Of a DNA stretch of 64,000 nt, positions 11,545-23,213 are shown piece by piece. This DNA comes from Mimachlamys varia (Eukaryota; Mollusca; Bivalvia; Pectinida; Pectinidae). The notes under the pieces are model-generated. The model saw only the letters and a list, made by a program, of their open reading frames with translations, was not told the DNA's origin and ran no database searches. Within the stretch, counting starts at the first letter, position 1, and every line of letters starts with the position of its first letter. Both the position numbers and the translations under genes were made by a program. The DNA is taken from the NCBI GenBank assembly GCA_947623455.1, contig OX392536.1, positions 14,689,282-14,753,281 of the forward strand. The letters run 5' to 3'.

Positions 11545-13005
11545 TGATAAAAGGGAGGGGCAGTAGCTCCCTGAGTAAGGTCTCTATATATAGTGGATTG
11601 AGACATTATCACTGTAGGTATGATGGGTGAAATTTTCTAGGATGATTTTTCCAGAATGTATTCAATCTGTCTTTGAACGAGTTGATGGATGGAGCCGATA
11701 CAACACTTTCAGGTAGGGAGTTCCATGGTTGAATGGCACGGTTACTGAAGACATTTCCTGTTTGTTGTTTCCGAAATTAGTGTTTGAAGAGTTTGATTGA
11801 ATGTCCTCTAGTTGATCTGTACTATGTAAGGTCAAAGAATTTGGTTTTATCCAGGCTATCCAAATGATTTAGTATTTTGTAGACTTGCAACATGTCAGCA
11901 CGTTCTCTACGATATTCTAGTGTGGGCAACCCAAGGATTTTCAATCTTTCAGGATATGATTTGTCCGCCAGTGTAGGAACTCTCTTAGTGGCCCTTCGTT
12001 GAACCCTCTCTATGGTAATTTTGTCTTTGGTGTATAATGGTGATAATATAACTGAAGCATATTTGAGGTGTGGACGTACAAGTGCTTTATAGAGAGTGGT
12101 GAAGATTGTTGGACTCATGTATGTGAAGGTACAGAAAACTATGCCAGTGATCTGATTGGCTTTTTGACGCTTCCTGGACATGGGTTGAACATTTCAGACC
12201 ATCATCAGTGACGACACCCAAATCTTTTTCGTTGTTTGTTTTGTTTATTGCAGTTACCTTGTCTTGATGATGCATGCTGTACGATGAGGTTTTTTTTCTT
12301 CTTCCAATTTCCAGATGATTACATTTTCCTATATTGAGTTCCATTAACCAGAGGCCAGCCCAGTCACACATTGTAGTAATACAATCTTGCAGTTGTTTCA
12401 TGTTCTCCTGAGTTGAATTCGCTGAGAATAACTTTGTGTCCATCTGCAAAGAGTTTAGTAGTACAAGATAGCATATCAGGAAGGTCATTGATGTAAACAT
12501 GAAAAAGTATCGGCCCCAGTACGCTCCCTTGTGGGACCCCACTCAAGACTGGCAGTGGTTTGGATGCTGTACCATTGATAACTACCCGTTGTGATATGTT
12601 CTGGAGAAATGCCTGAATCCACAAGAGAACCTTTCCTGCAACTCCGTAGTTTTGCAATTTGTGTAGAAGTAGTCTGTGACAGACCTTGTCAAATGCTTTA
12701 CTAAAGTCCATATAGATATCATCAAGATGGTTGTTCCAAATTTCCAAAGTTTCTAGAAGTTGAGTTGTGCAGGACTTACCTAGCCTAAATCCATGTTGGT
12801 GATCTGAGAGTTATTTGTTGTCTTCAAAGTGGGATAGAATTGAATTTCTGATTAGACGTTGAAGAATTTTGCAAGGAACTGAAGTCAAGCTGATTGGCCG
12901 ATTGTTTGATGCTTCTGTTTTGGATCTCTTTTTAAAAATGGGTGTAACATTGACTCATTGCCAATCTTCTAGGAGAGTACTCTCTTCTAGTGATTTCCTG
13001 AATAT
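11545..13005 (-). mobile_element. CR1/Jockey-like non-LTR retrotransposon, 5'-truncated
   Basis: On the minus strand this holds the C-terminal half of a LINE reverse transcriptase followed by about 65 bp of 3' flank. The 5' half, including the endonuclease domain, is absent, the usual result of incomplete target-primed reverse transcription. The element lies inside the possible 5.3-kb element and is probably a later insertion. No poly-A tail or target duplication was clear, so the 3' limit near 11545 is approximate. Confidence 0.85.
11609..13005 (-). pseudogene. LINE reverse transcriptase, several frames and stops
   Basis: Read from 13005 down, the protein passes through NVTPIFKK, NRPISLTSVPCKILQRLI, QHGFRLGKSC, then DIYMDFSKAFDKVCHRLL (12720), SGVPQGSVLGPILF and YINDLP (12545-12480): the finger and palm blocks of CR1/Jockey-type reverse transcriptases. 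Where the family has a YADD-like catalytic box this copy reads FADG, so the active site is damaged. The C-terminal part continues near 12150-11609 with LYKALVRPHLKYASVI and LEYRRERADMLQVYKIL and ends at a TGA at 11609-11611. In-frame stops (for example near 12812 and 12950) and at least two frameshifts (around 12370-12500 and 12150) break it into three overlapping frames. It cannot encode a working enzyme. Confidence 0.85.
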
Positions 13006-13590
13006 TATATCTACAATAAATTATTTCGTATTTATATGAAATCAGTTGTGAGAGGCACACATGTAGTTTCCACAGTCAGGACCAGTATAAAAAGACTATC
13101 CAAAGAAATGCCCCAACATTGTGTGTGTCTGGTTACTGTACAATAAAATATAAACAGCTGATAATATAAACAATGCAAACAATGCTTGACGGTTACGAGA
13201 TTTTTTTAATGTTTTTAACATGTTTTTACTGATGAACAATTTTATTATCACTGCGACCGATAGGTAATATATCAATATTTACTAAAAGCAAGGAAATGTA
13301 ACGACATGGTCATAATATTAGCTAAGATCTTTCCAAAAATCTTAGTTGCTCGAGAGAGTGAACACACCTATCTGCGACCTCGACGGCCGTCCAATATTAC
13401 CGAATCACTGATTTATTAGGATGCAAGTTGCCAAAGTTGGATATTTTCCCAAAAGAATAGATGTACCTGATTACGTATTCGATGTTCATATGTTATATCT
13501 GTGGATATTATCGTGTAAATTGAAGATTTTGTAAGCGTAGCAAACGACTCTCCGTTAGCCGCCATGCAAATTTTTGCAAGAGCGTAAGCG
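13006..13590. other. Non-coding stretch, no gene seen
   Basis: AT-rich with stops in all frames. I recognise nothing apart from a weak upstream remnant of the LINE at its left edge. Confidence 0.4.
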
Positions 13591-13720
13591 GTTTTTCCCC
13601 CATGACCTTTGACATGGCCGCTTAAGAAATTACGTGTTGATACCTGTCGGTCTCGAGTTCAAACTAAATTTCATGTTCTAATCGCCAGTATAGCCACTCA
13701 AAACAACGTACTATCCCCTA
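13591..13720 (-). repeat. Right member of the inverted similarity pair
   Basis: Inverted match to 8376-8460: AACGTACTATCCCC at 13705-13718 and ATGACCTTTGAC at 13602-13613, with a GTTTTTCCCCC run beside it. See the left member. Between the two lie the LINE fragment and AT-rich DNA. Confidence 0.45.
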
Positions 13721-14008
13721 ACTATGATGCAGTAACTACAATCGATTACTAGCATGTACATACATATTATATGGCACTTACTCATTGGTTAGCAGTACAT
13801 TTATCTAAAACTTCGGGTTCTAACAGATCAGCTCCTCGCTGCATGGTGTATTGACGCATTGAAACAGATACCTCTCGTTAACATAAAGGATACGCGTTCC
13901 ACTGAAGAAATAGAAAATAAAGTTTATCTAACACATCTCATTAACGTTTTATTAACACATTTTAACATGTCCCTGTGACTGATTAGGGGTAGTTTTAGTT
14001 GTTGGAAT
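13721..14008. other. Short non-coding spacer
   Basis: Nothing recognised between the inverted similarity and the R1 element. Confidence 0.35.
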
Positions 14009-14472
14009 CCTAGACTCACACAATTAAATAATTTACTATATGTTATTACTTAGCTTTCGAGCTAATAACTTTAATATTTGAAGTTGAACACTTGTGACAA
14101 CTGCCTAGATTCACAGATACATACATGACGAAGGCTTCAATGGGCATGTTATGAGGAGTTTACGTGCATTTTAGCTCGCTACAGGCTTTTGCTTCGTACA
14201 ACTGGAAATTTACATGTCAAACAAGTGAAATTGGACGGGAACACCCTCTGACTTTTGACCCCATATCAATCCGCCATCACATATCAAAATCTACCAAAAG
14301 TATATATTTTTGTAAAGTTAAATATCTATAGATGTCATTCAATGCAGAAGAGGTCAACAATTACCTATTTAAATTACTCAGAATCACTGTACTTAGCCGG
14401 AACAGATTTTCAGTAGGTACTACAAACGTAAGAAACACTTCGTGATAGGCTGATTTAGTTGTGTTAGTCCTT
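14009..14472 (-). mobile_element. R1 MITE-like element, copy 1
   Basis: About 464 bp, matching 31525-31963 in the opposite orientation along nearly its whole length. The two ends are inverted copies of a motif like RGACTCACATAACTAAAT, here as AGACTCACACAATTAAAT on the left and ATTTAGTTGTGTTAGTCC on the right. Internal landmarks are AACACCCTCTGACTTTTGAC, CAATCCGCCATCACATATC and TTAGCTCGAAAG-type sequence. It has no coding capacity. Terminal inverted repeats of about 17 bp and three copies in one window suggest a non-autonomous DNA transposon. A target duplication was not certain. Confidence 0.75.
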
Positions 14473-14513
14473 AACAAAATAAAGGGAGATAACTTATTTT
14501 GTTTAAATTTCAG

Positions 14514-15660
14514 GTCCTATTGGTGTCAACAATGGAAAGAATGTGGACTTTGACTTGAGAACAAAAGGCTGTAGTGTGTGCCAGTATCATCTGGGAAGGT
14601 CCGAGACAGTTTCAAAACATGAATGCAATGTTAATTGGACAGGTTTGTAGAGTTAGTCAAAATTGTATATAGATCATTTTGCGTATCTATAAAACTAACT
14701 TGTACCAGTACATTCACTCTGTTACTCTTATTACCATTAGACTGTGTGAAAAAACATTTTATTTTGATTTAACTATATACAGTTAAACCAGCTGTCGAAA
14801 CCCAAAGTCACAGGGACCAAAACTAATATTAGTCTGTTGTTTAAACAATTGTCGGATTGTAGAGGTAAAGTATAAGTTCTTAGAGTACTTAGCCATATTA
14901 GACAGGAATTCTTATTACACAGCGGCCGGTTTAGTCAATGTCAAGTGGAAGGGTAAGGGTACTTGATTAATTGCCTACTTTTGATCAATACCACATTTTG
15001 CTTTTTGTTTCAAAATAGAGAAAATGGAAATTCATCAGTTGTTTGCAACTCTATATAACATTATGGCTTTCTACATGTTTTATGATTGGACCAAGTCTTT
15101 GGAAGCAAGAGTATCTTCTGCTTGGATGCAAACGAATGAAGGACACACTTGGCTGATCAAGGTAAGTGTTGGCTTCATAAATACCCTCAGTTTAGTGCAT
15201 TATATCAAAATAGTTGTCCCTGTATAATGTTTATCTTAAATTTGTTGTACAATTTGTATCTATTTTTATACTGACCAGACCTGAGCCAAAATTTCATTGG
15301 TAATTTTCTGATAAAATTTGTCTGAATTTTACAAGATAAATACTTCATATTTTGTCAAGAAAAATGTCAAGGTCAATACTTCTCTTTATGTAAGAGTCAA
15401 GATCTATATGAAGATTAAAGTTTAGTGTTTTACAAACATATCTTGGGTCAATATACATTTGCTAAGTACTCGTATAGCAGTTTATTGTCAATTTTGGATA
15501 TGTATATTTGAAAATTTGGAAAATACGTTGACAATATATTTTTTTTTCTCAGGTGAATGATAATGCCTTGCTTTCTCCTGGAAGTGTAACTAAATCACAT
15601 GGGATACAGAGGAACTGGGTTAGGAATAACACCAGTGCTATGAAGTCTACGTTTTCTTAA
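14514..15660 (+). pseudogene. Possible three-exon remnant with a Mutator-transposase-like zinc motif
   Basis: Three stretches look like exons. The first, 14514-14642, follows a pyrimidine-rich CAG and ends before GT. It encodes DFDLRTKGCSVCQYH and then KHECNVNW; C-x2-C followed by H-x-C and N is the arrangement I recall from Mutator-like transposase domain proteins of invertebrates. The second, 15019-15161, ends at a perfect GTAAGT donor and encodes MEIHQLFATLYNIMAFYMFY and on. The third, 15553-15660, follows a T-rich CAG and ends in TAA; it joins the second in phase. The first and second do not join in a phase that stays open, so they may not belong to one transcript, or the gene is broken. 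Family assignment rests on one short motif. Confidence 0.35.
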
Positions 15661-16529
15661 AATCAAAATGCATCTCAGTAAAGGTAAACAATATGCAATT
15701 CAGACAAACTTGATCCAGGGATATTCTCCATGATATCCGATACAAAGCAAGCTTAAAAGTCTCTCATTGGACAATGTTAATGCAATGATGTCATCAATAG
15801 ACCAGGAGTTACGTCAGAAGAGATTTTGCTTTCATACTCAAATGAAAAGCATTTCTGCTGTTATTGTTCATATATTGAGTTTCAGTGCAAATACTACATA
15901 ATTTTGAGTAAAGGAATACACTATATAACTGCATATTGTATTTGAAAATGTTATTTCAAGGTTAAGGTTAATCTAAAATTAATCATTTTTATATGAAAGG
16001 AAGTCTTCTTGTACTATTTTCAGATTCCGAAAAATAAATACTTTACGACTGATGATTCGATTTTTCTTTGTGAATATTGCATTTTGTGTCGAAAGGGAGA
16101 TAATTAGCTTGAAATACCTCCCTTGTATGCAAAGAAACGGGTCGCAATATGATAAAAAGCTACAGAGAACACCTAAATGTATATATATGTGCAAAACATT
16201 TAAAGAAAAAACATTGATAAGAATTGCTTTGCTTGAATCACCCAGCTTCTCCTTTGGAGGGGATTTTCTTTCAATGTTCTACTTAAGACTCATAAATCAG
16301 GGGAAACATAGAATATTTCTGACAGATATAATGTTTACATAATTTTTATGCCCCCGTCATGAAATGGAAGGGGGGGGCAGCTTATTTAAATAACTACTGA
16401 TCCGATTGTCATCCAACTTCTCATGTGTTATAATTAAGCATGTAGAACTAATTTCATATGGGGGAAGGGGGGGGGGCATTTATGTCTCACAGTCATTTCT
16501 ACTTATGAAGCTTGGTTTATTTTGTTTTA
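15661..16529. other. Non-coding stretch with G-run hairpin
   Basis: No convincing gene. Frames at 15979-16194 (minus) and 16052-16342 (plus) overlap each other and lack any domain. At 16348-16381 a C-run (ATGCCCCCGTC) and a G-run (AAGGGGGGGGCA) can pair as a hairpin, and a second G-run lies at 16459-16478; similar C-run/G-run hairpins mark a dispersed repeat I associate with molluscan genomes. Confidence 0.4.
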
Positions 16530-16722
16530 AGTCCTATTAACAGCCAGGTCATTTAAGGAAGTTTTGGAGGTGGAGGAAAGCCTGAGTACCCCAAGTAAAA
16601 ACCACCGACCTACGGTCAGTACCTGGCAACTGCCTCGCGTTGGTTTTGAACTCGCAAGTTCTCAGGGTCGGAGGGCTAGTGGTAGAATGTCGGAACACCT
16701 TAACCACTCGGCCACCACAAGG
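16530..16722 (-). mobile_element. tRNA-derived SINE
   Basis: Read on the minus strand from 16716, the head GGTGGCCGAGTGGTTAAGG is the 5' end and A box of a Leu/Ser-class tRNA. About 60 bp further on, 16655-16642 reads GCGAGTTCAAAACC, a B box. The 77-nt span fits a class II tRNA length. It is followed by a non-tRNA body (16634-16542) with blocks such as GGCAGTTGCCAGGTACTG and TTTTACTTGGGGTACTCAGG. RNA polymerase III would start near 16720. The body resembles a dispersed repeat common in molluscs, which I recall but cannot search. It is not a functional tRNA: no acceptor-stem partner was seen. Confidence 0.75.
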
Positions 16723-16869
16723 ACTAGTTAAACTCATTGGTACAAATATATAGCACCACTGTGTCATGATAAACCGGAAAGAGTAATTGACGTGTCAAAC
16801 TAGCAAAATTATATGAAGTCATTTATCAAAAAATAAATTTCATCCTTAATGTTTCAGGTTGAGGGTGTT

Positions 16870-18331
16870 GTGTAGAAATACAAATCCGATGTTATAGTTA
16901 TATGCTATATACAGTATGTAGACATTACACCCGATGTATTACTTCTCTGTTATATACAGAACATAGACATAAAATCCGATGTTATGATTCTCCGTTATAT
17001 ACAGTACATATACATTACATCCGATGTTATAGTTCTCTGTTGTATACGGTACATAGACATTACATCCGATGTTTTTGTTCTCTGCTTTATACAGTATATA
17101 GACATCACATCCAATGTTATAGTTCTCTGCTATATACAGTAAATACACATTACATTCGATGTTATCGTTCTCTGCTATATACAGTGAATACACATTACAT
17201 CCGATGTTATCGTTCTCTGCTATATACAGTGAATACACATTACATTCGATGTTATCGTTCTCTGCTATATACATTACATAGACATTACATCCGATGTTAT
17301 TGTTCTCTGCTTTATACAGTATATAGACATCACATCCAATGTTATAGTTCTCTGCTATATACAGTATATAGACATTACATCTGATGTTATAGTTCTCTGC
17401 TATATACAGTGAATAGACATTACATCCGATGTTATACTTGTCTGTTATATATAGTAAATGCATATTGCATCCGATGTTATAGTTCTCTGCTATATGCAAT
17501 ACATAACATAACATCCGATGTTATACCTTTCTGTTATATACAGTACATAGACATTACATCCGATGTTATAGTTCTCTGCTATATACAATACATAGACATT
17601 ACATCCGATGTTATAGTTCTGTTCTATATACAGTAAAAACACATTTCATCCGATGTTATAGTTCTTTGTTATATACAGTACATAGATATTACGTCCGATG
17701 ATATACTTCTCTGCTATATAAAATACATAGCATTACATCCGATGTTATAGTTCTCTGCTGTATACAATACATAAAATTGCATCCGATGTTATAGGTTGTG
17801 CTGTATACAATACATTAACTTTCATCCGATGTTATAGTTCTCTGCTATATACAGTACATAACATTACATCCGATGTTATAGTTCTCTGCTATATACAGTA
17901 AATACACATTACATCCGATGTTATAGTTCTCTGCTGTATACAATACATAAAATTGCATCCGATGTTATAGTTCTTTGCTATATACAGTAAATAACATTAC
18001 ATCCGATGTTATAGTTCTCTTATATACAGTACATAGACATAACATCCGATGTAATAGGTCTCTGTTATATACAGTAAATAACATTACATCCGATGTTATA
18101 GTTCTCTTATATACAGTACATAAACATTACATCCGATGTTATAATTGTCTGCTATATATAGTAAATACACATTACATCCGATGATATAGTTCCCTGCTAT
18201 ATACAGTAAATATACATTACATCCGATGTTATAGTTTTCTGCTATATACAGTAAATACACATATATATCCGATGTTATAGTTCCCTGCAATATACAGTAT
18301 GTGGACATTACTACATGTACTTTCATCCGAT
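16870..18331. repeat. 45-bp satellite array, left block
   Basis: The unit has the blocks CATCCGATGTTATAGTTC, TCTGCTATATACAGTA and a variable link such as AATACACATTA or CATAGACATTA; the commonest length is 45 bp, with shorter variants lacking the ACAC or GAC part. About 32 units lie here. The core ACATCCGATGT is a near-perfect dyad. Because 45 is a multiple of three, frames of up to 191 codons stay open on both strands (the 15-residue period YTVHRHYIRCYSSLL); these are by-products of the period. The block ends at TTTCATCCGATG where element R2 is inserted. Confidence 0.95.
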
Positions 18332-18800
18332 GGCGAGGGTTTTGCCAAATTTGAAAATCCCGAGGGTGGAAATTCCCCTTTCTTACACCTCTGGCCATGA
18401 AAGAGTATTTTTCTCTCATTTCAACTACCTGAATAAGCTCAAAAACCATGAAAATACTTTTGACTGGCCACATTTTGAAAATATCAAATTTTTCCTTAAT
18501 TTTTTTTGACGAAAACAAATGATACAGCGAGATCGAGCATACCCCATATTTGCAAACGTAGTTTGCGCAGAAAAAATAATCTCAGCTTTCTAATGTACAC
18601 GGTTAAAATATCGTGAAAGGTTTTAATTTCATCACGTCGTCATTTTTCTTTTTTCGGCATCAGATTTTACCGAACTCGTGACGTCACGACATTGTTGCGC
18701 CATTGTGACGTCACGCGGTGGCTGTATTGCATGGGTAGGTGTGTAATACAACCACAGCGATCATATGTGTATTGCCCTAGACAGGTCAGTATTACACACC
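18332..18800 (+). mobile_element. R2 dispersed element, copy 1, inside the satellite
   Basis: A 470-bp non-satellite block interrupts the 45-bp array and is repeated, mostly inverted, at 33940-34420. Shared landmarks include TTTGCAAACGTAGTTTGCGC, two TGACGTCA octamers flanking a GTTGCGCCATTG core at 18681-18715, and the fold-back pair GGTGTGTAATAC and GTATTACACACC at 18739-18801. The stretch from about 18355 to 18405 (CTTACACCTCTGG) is in the same orientation in both copies while the rest is inverted, so one end has been flipped. It has no coding capacity. It lacks clear terminal repeats; it may be a fold-back or non-autonomous rolling-circle element. Confidence 0.75.
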
Positions 18801-20785
18801 TAGAAATGAGAGAAATAACATTACATCCGATGTTATAGTTCTTTGCTACAATTGTATATACATTAAATACACATTACACCGGATTTTATAGTTTTCTCTT
18901 ATATACAGTACATAGCATTACATCCGATGTTATAGTTCTCTGCTAAATACAGTACATTACATTACATCCGATGTTATATTGCTCCGCTATATAAAATACA
19001 TAGACATTATTTTCGATGTTATCGTTCTCTGCTATATACAGAAATAGACATTACATCCGATGTTATAGTTCTCTGTTATATACCGTACATAGACATTACA
19101 TCCGATGTTATAGTTCTCTGCTATATACAGTAAAGATACATTACATCCGATGTTATAGCTCTCTGCTATATACAGTCAATAGACATTACATCCGATGTTA
19201 TAATCGTCTGCTATATATAGTAAATACACATTACATCCGATGTTATAGTTCTGTGTTATATACAGTACATAGACATTACATCCGATGTTATAGTTCTCTG
19301 CTATATACAGTAAATACACATTATATCCGATGTTATAGTTCTATGCTATATACAGTAAATAGACATTACATCTGATGTTATAATTGTCTGCTATATATAG
19401 TAAATACACATTACATCCGATGTTGTAGTTCTCTGCTATATACAGTAAATACACATTACATCCAATGTTGTAGTTCTCTGCTATATACAGTAAATACACA
19501 TTACATCCAATGTTATAGTTCTGTGTTATATACAGTACATAATATTACATCCGATGGTATAGTTCTCTGCAATATACAGTATGTAGACGTTAGTACATGT
19601 ACTTTCATCCGATGTTTTAATTCCCTGTTATATACAGTATGTAGAGATTACATCCGATGTTATAGTTCTCTGCTATATACAGTAAATACACATTACATCT
19701 CATGTTATAGTTCTCTGCAATATACAGTTAATAGACATTACATCCGATGTTTTAATTCCCTGTTATATACAGTATATAGACATTACATCCGATGTTATAG
19801 TTCTCTGTTATATACAGTACATATACATTATATCCGATGATATAGTTCTCTGTTATATACAGTACACAGACCCTATATTCGATGTTATAGTTCTCTGTTA
19901 TATACAGTAGATAGACATTTACATCCGATGTTAAAGTTCTCTGTCATATACAGTACACAGACCCTATATTCGATATTATAGTTCTATGCTATATACGGTA
20001 CATAGACATTACATCCGATGTTATATTTCTCTGCTATATACAGTTAATACACAAATAATCCGATATTATAGTTCTCTGCAATATACAGTTAATAGACATT
20101 ACATCCGATGTGTTATAGTTCTTTGTTGTATATAATACATAGACATTGCATCCGATGCTATAGTTATCTGCTATATACAGTACATAGACATTACATTCGA
20201 TGTTATAGTTATCTGCTATATACAGTACATACACTTTACATCCGATGTTATAGTTCTCTGCTATATACAGTAAAAACACATAACATCCGATGTAATAATT
20301 CTCTGCTAGATACAGTAAATAGACATTACATCCGATGTTATAGTTCTCTTTTATATACAGTATGTAGACGTTAGTACATGTACTTTCATCCGATGTTTTA
20401 GTTCTCTGCTTTATACAGTACATAACATTACATCCGATGTTATAGTTCTCTTCTATATACAGTACATAACATTACATCCGATGTTATAGTTCTCTGCTAT
20501 ATACAGTATGTAGACGTTAGTACATGTACTTTCATCCGATGTTTTAGTTCTCTTCTATATACAGTACATAACATTACATCCGATGTTATAGTTCTCTGCT
20601 ATATACAGTACACAGACACTATATCCGATGTTATAGTTTTCTGCTATATACGGTAAATAGACATTACACCCGATGTTATAGTTCTCTGCTATATAAGTAA
20701 ATAACATTACATCTAATGTTATAGTTATCCTCTAAATACAGTATATAGACACTACATTCGATGTTATAGTTCTTTCCTCTTGACT
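18801..20785. repeat. 45-bp satellite array, right block
   Basis: Continuation of the same unit after R2, about 44 copies. A distinctive variant containing GTTAGTACATGTACTTTCATC recurs at about 19590, 20370 and 20517, as it does just before R2 at 18308, which shows block duplications within the array. The array fades out after 20770 (CTCTTGACTTACACATTG). Open frames such as 19016-19375 and 20034-20423 are period artefacts. Confidence 0.95.
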
Positions 20786-20864
20786 TACACATTGTTTGAA
20801 GTTTTTTACAGCAAAATGCGATGCCATTTGGCAACATGACTGCAAGTGATATTTTATTTATTTT

Positions 20865-20996
20865 ATTAATTTATTTCGAGAGTGTTACGTCCACACATGG
20901 CCTGACGACCTTCGGTGGACGAGAAAAGATAGGAAAGAGAGTAGAAGGGATAAAGTATGTAGGAGGAAAGGCAAGGGGAATGGGTTGAAAGGTTGG
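20865..20996 (+). repeat. R3 direct repeat, copy 1
   Basis: About 130 bp, starting ATTAATTTATTTCGAGAGTG and containing CGACCTTCGGTGGACGAGAA and AGGAGGAAAGGCAAGGGGAA, repeated in the same orientation at 23080-23213 with only a handful of differences. Non-coding. It lies just right of the 45-bp satellite. Confidence 0.85.
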
Positions 20997-21534
20997 AACT
21001 GCTCTTCGACTTTATACTGGTATATGGATGTCGTTATTATAAAGGGTTAGCAACGGACAGCGTTTTATGGCTTATTATTCGAATAACATAATCAGCAGTC
21101 GATAAGAGATTCAAGTAAGTAAACCACTGCCAATGGGATTTTGTTATTTAGTATTTTAGCTAATTAATTTGAATTTCATTAGAAATAGCTGTCTCACTAT
21201 TAATTTTAAAGAGGAATTGAAAATAGTGTGCATTTAACATTCGAAAAATAGCGATGCGTATTATCTGAACTAATGCTCCAAAAACGTAGGTCTGAAAACT
21301 TCTCCCCGAGAACCGTGCAAATACACAAATATCATGGCAGCATTAACAATGATCTCTCATACTTACACCTCTAAAGACTCATTTGCATGTTTGTTTTTTC
21401 TTAATAATTCAACCTACAGAAAACTGCGCATTATGTATCCTTACCACCAATTAACTTGGTTATTTCTGGTGTATATACTTACATATACAATGCAAAAAAA
21501 TAGTTTGTCCCCATGTGCAGGTAGGTATAAAGAT
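20997..21534. other. Non-coding stretch
   Basis: No gene recognised. A 67-codon frame at 21334-21537 has an ATG but no domain and runs into the MITE end. Confidence 0.35.
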
Positions 21535-21864
21535 TAAATAAATGAAAACACGACGACGACTTCCAAACGCTATCACCCTCTTCTTGAATGTGGCTGTGGT
21601 CAGTTTAATGTGATACCTTTATATCAATTACATTCGTCTGACACCGTTTTATTAGAAAATATATAAAGATATTAAAACCATGCTTGAACAGGCAATGGCA
21701 AAAGTGCGCCATTTTATTAACTTGCGTTGTAAATATATGTGTATTGTGACACCAATTTATTTATGATATCATGATGTTGTCCGTTTTGAAATAAAACTTT
21801 CCCGAAGAGCTCCGAAGAGGGTGAAAGCGTTTGGAAGTCGGTCGTCGTGTTTTCATTTATTTTA
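21535..21864. mobile_element. 330-bp MITE with about 50-bp terminal inverted repeats
   Basis: The left end (21535-21584) reads TAAATAAATGAAAACACGAC, then GACGACTTCCAAACGCT and TCACCCTCTTC. The right end (21814-21864) is its inverted copy with very few mismatches (GAAGAGGGTGAAAGCGTTTG to the matching end at TTTCATTTATTTTA). The interior of about 230 bp has no coding capacity. Small size, long inverted termini and lack of genes define a non-autonomous DNA transposon. The superfamily cannot be set because the target duplication is ambiguous in the AT-rich flanks. Confidence 0.88.
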
Positions 21865-22990
21865 TCTGATATTTTACCCAACCACTATATTATGGTAGCG
21901 TGGCTGACTGCTACATAAGAGTTTGGGTATCAGTCTGATGGATACCAAGTTCATAAAGAACTTTCATCTGTTTCAATCTTCCTTTTTAAATTAAGTAAAC
22001 ATTGTACAATCGCCGGCTTCTCTACTCCATATAACTGCTTCCGTTGATTATAAGAATGACATGTTTACGTCATCAACCCATGACCTTATAACACAGTTCC
22101 ACTGTACTGGTAAAACCTCTGGGGTAGACCCCAGATGGAGTTGTCTGCCCTTGGACCATATCTGACTTGTGACCCATAGTAGGCTTTCGCTATATATATT
22201 CTCAATGGATAAAGCCGTAATACTTCACTAACCCCAGGACAATGATTCTACTCAAATGAGACGAAGATAAATAATTTAAGTTCAATAATTTAATTAATTA
22301 TTTGAATTAAATTTTTACAATGAATACAAGATTTTTCATGCTATCCTTTCTACGCTCAAACCTCTTTCATACTAACTGATATAACTCTCTCTAAATCCTT
22401 GCATGAACGGTAACAATATAAAAATGCTATTTACCATGACAATTTAAATGTAGCTACATCAAGGAATAATATTAATAGTTTTACAATTAAATCATAAAAA
22501 TAAACCCTAACAATCCAGTATAATTCAGTCCATGAAAAACTCCCCAAAATTGGATAAAATATCTAACTGATGAATGAATGAATGAATAAGTCATATAACA
22601 TTTTGCAGATCTCAATCATCCCTATGAATCCCGAACTGCTTGAATAAATCCCGAAAATCCGTAAAACCCCAAATATTATCTATACAAACACCCATGACAG
22701 ACATATAAGACGAAGACAGCCGCATTCGTACTTCCATAACGGAAAAAACACACAGGGCGATACACACAACGTACCATCCCATATGGGGGCGACATCGGAT
22801 ATTGGTACTAAGGGAAGGGGTGACAGCTGTTGAACAGAGTGTACAAGGGGTAAGAATTCGGAACATTACTACATTTTTTAAGGATCATACATGAAGCAGT
22901 TACCACTTGGTAGCAACTCGATGCTTATACATCTTGTTATTTACATTCATAATTAAGGACTAACTTTTGTATAGGTTATTGAAACACGGG
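21865..22990. other. Non-coding stretch
   Basis: A minus-strand frame with an ATG at 22866 runs 84 codons to 22612 (MFRILTPCTLCSTAV and on, hydrophobic middle) but I recognise no domain and it has no visible splice or promoter context. A short TGAA repeat lies at 22568-22587. Otherwise nothing. Confidence 0.35.
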
Positions 22991-22991
22991 C

Positions 22992-23026
22992 AAATTCAAT
23001 AACCGGCGAAGCCAGTTATGAATAAT
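22992..23026. repeat. Short fold-back with GCGAAGC loop
   Basis: ATAACCGGC, GAA, GCCAGTTAT at 22999-23019 forms a stem with one mismatch closed by GCGAAGC; flanking AATTC and GAATAATT extend the pairing. The same loop type caps the fold-back at 24776-24912. Confidence 0.6.
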
Positions 23027-23079
23027 TTACTCGTTTTCCATTGTAGTTATCCCCCGATAACCTTAACAAAATGTATCTA

Positions 23080-23213
23080 TTAATTTATTTTGAGAGTTTT
23101 ACGTCCTCACATGGCCTTACGACCTTCGGTGGACGAGAAAATATAGGAAAGAGAGTAGAAGGGATAAAGTATGTAGGAGGAAAGGCAAGGGGAATGGGTT
23201 GAGAGGGTGGATA
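23080..23213 (+). repeat. R3 direct repeat, copy 2
   Basis: Matches 20865-20996 in the same orientation; see that entry. Here it is followed by unrelated sequence, so the shared block has real ends rather than being part of one large duplication. Confidence 0.85.

Noticed and set aside
16640..16716. A functional Leu/Ser tRNA gene
   Set aside because: A and B boxes are present but the acceptor stem and anticodon arm are not complete, and a SINE body follows.
16902..20423. Open frames of 60-191 codons on both strands in the 45-bp array
   Set aside because: The period is a multiple of three, so frames stay open on both strands; peptides are pure period and overlap each other.
22612..22866. 84-codon minus-strand ORF as a gene
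   Set aside because: It has an ATG and a hydrophobic middle but no recognisable domain, splice signals or context; length is within chance.
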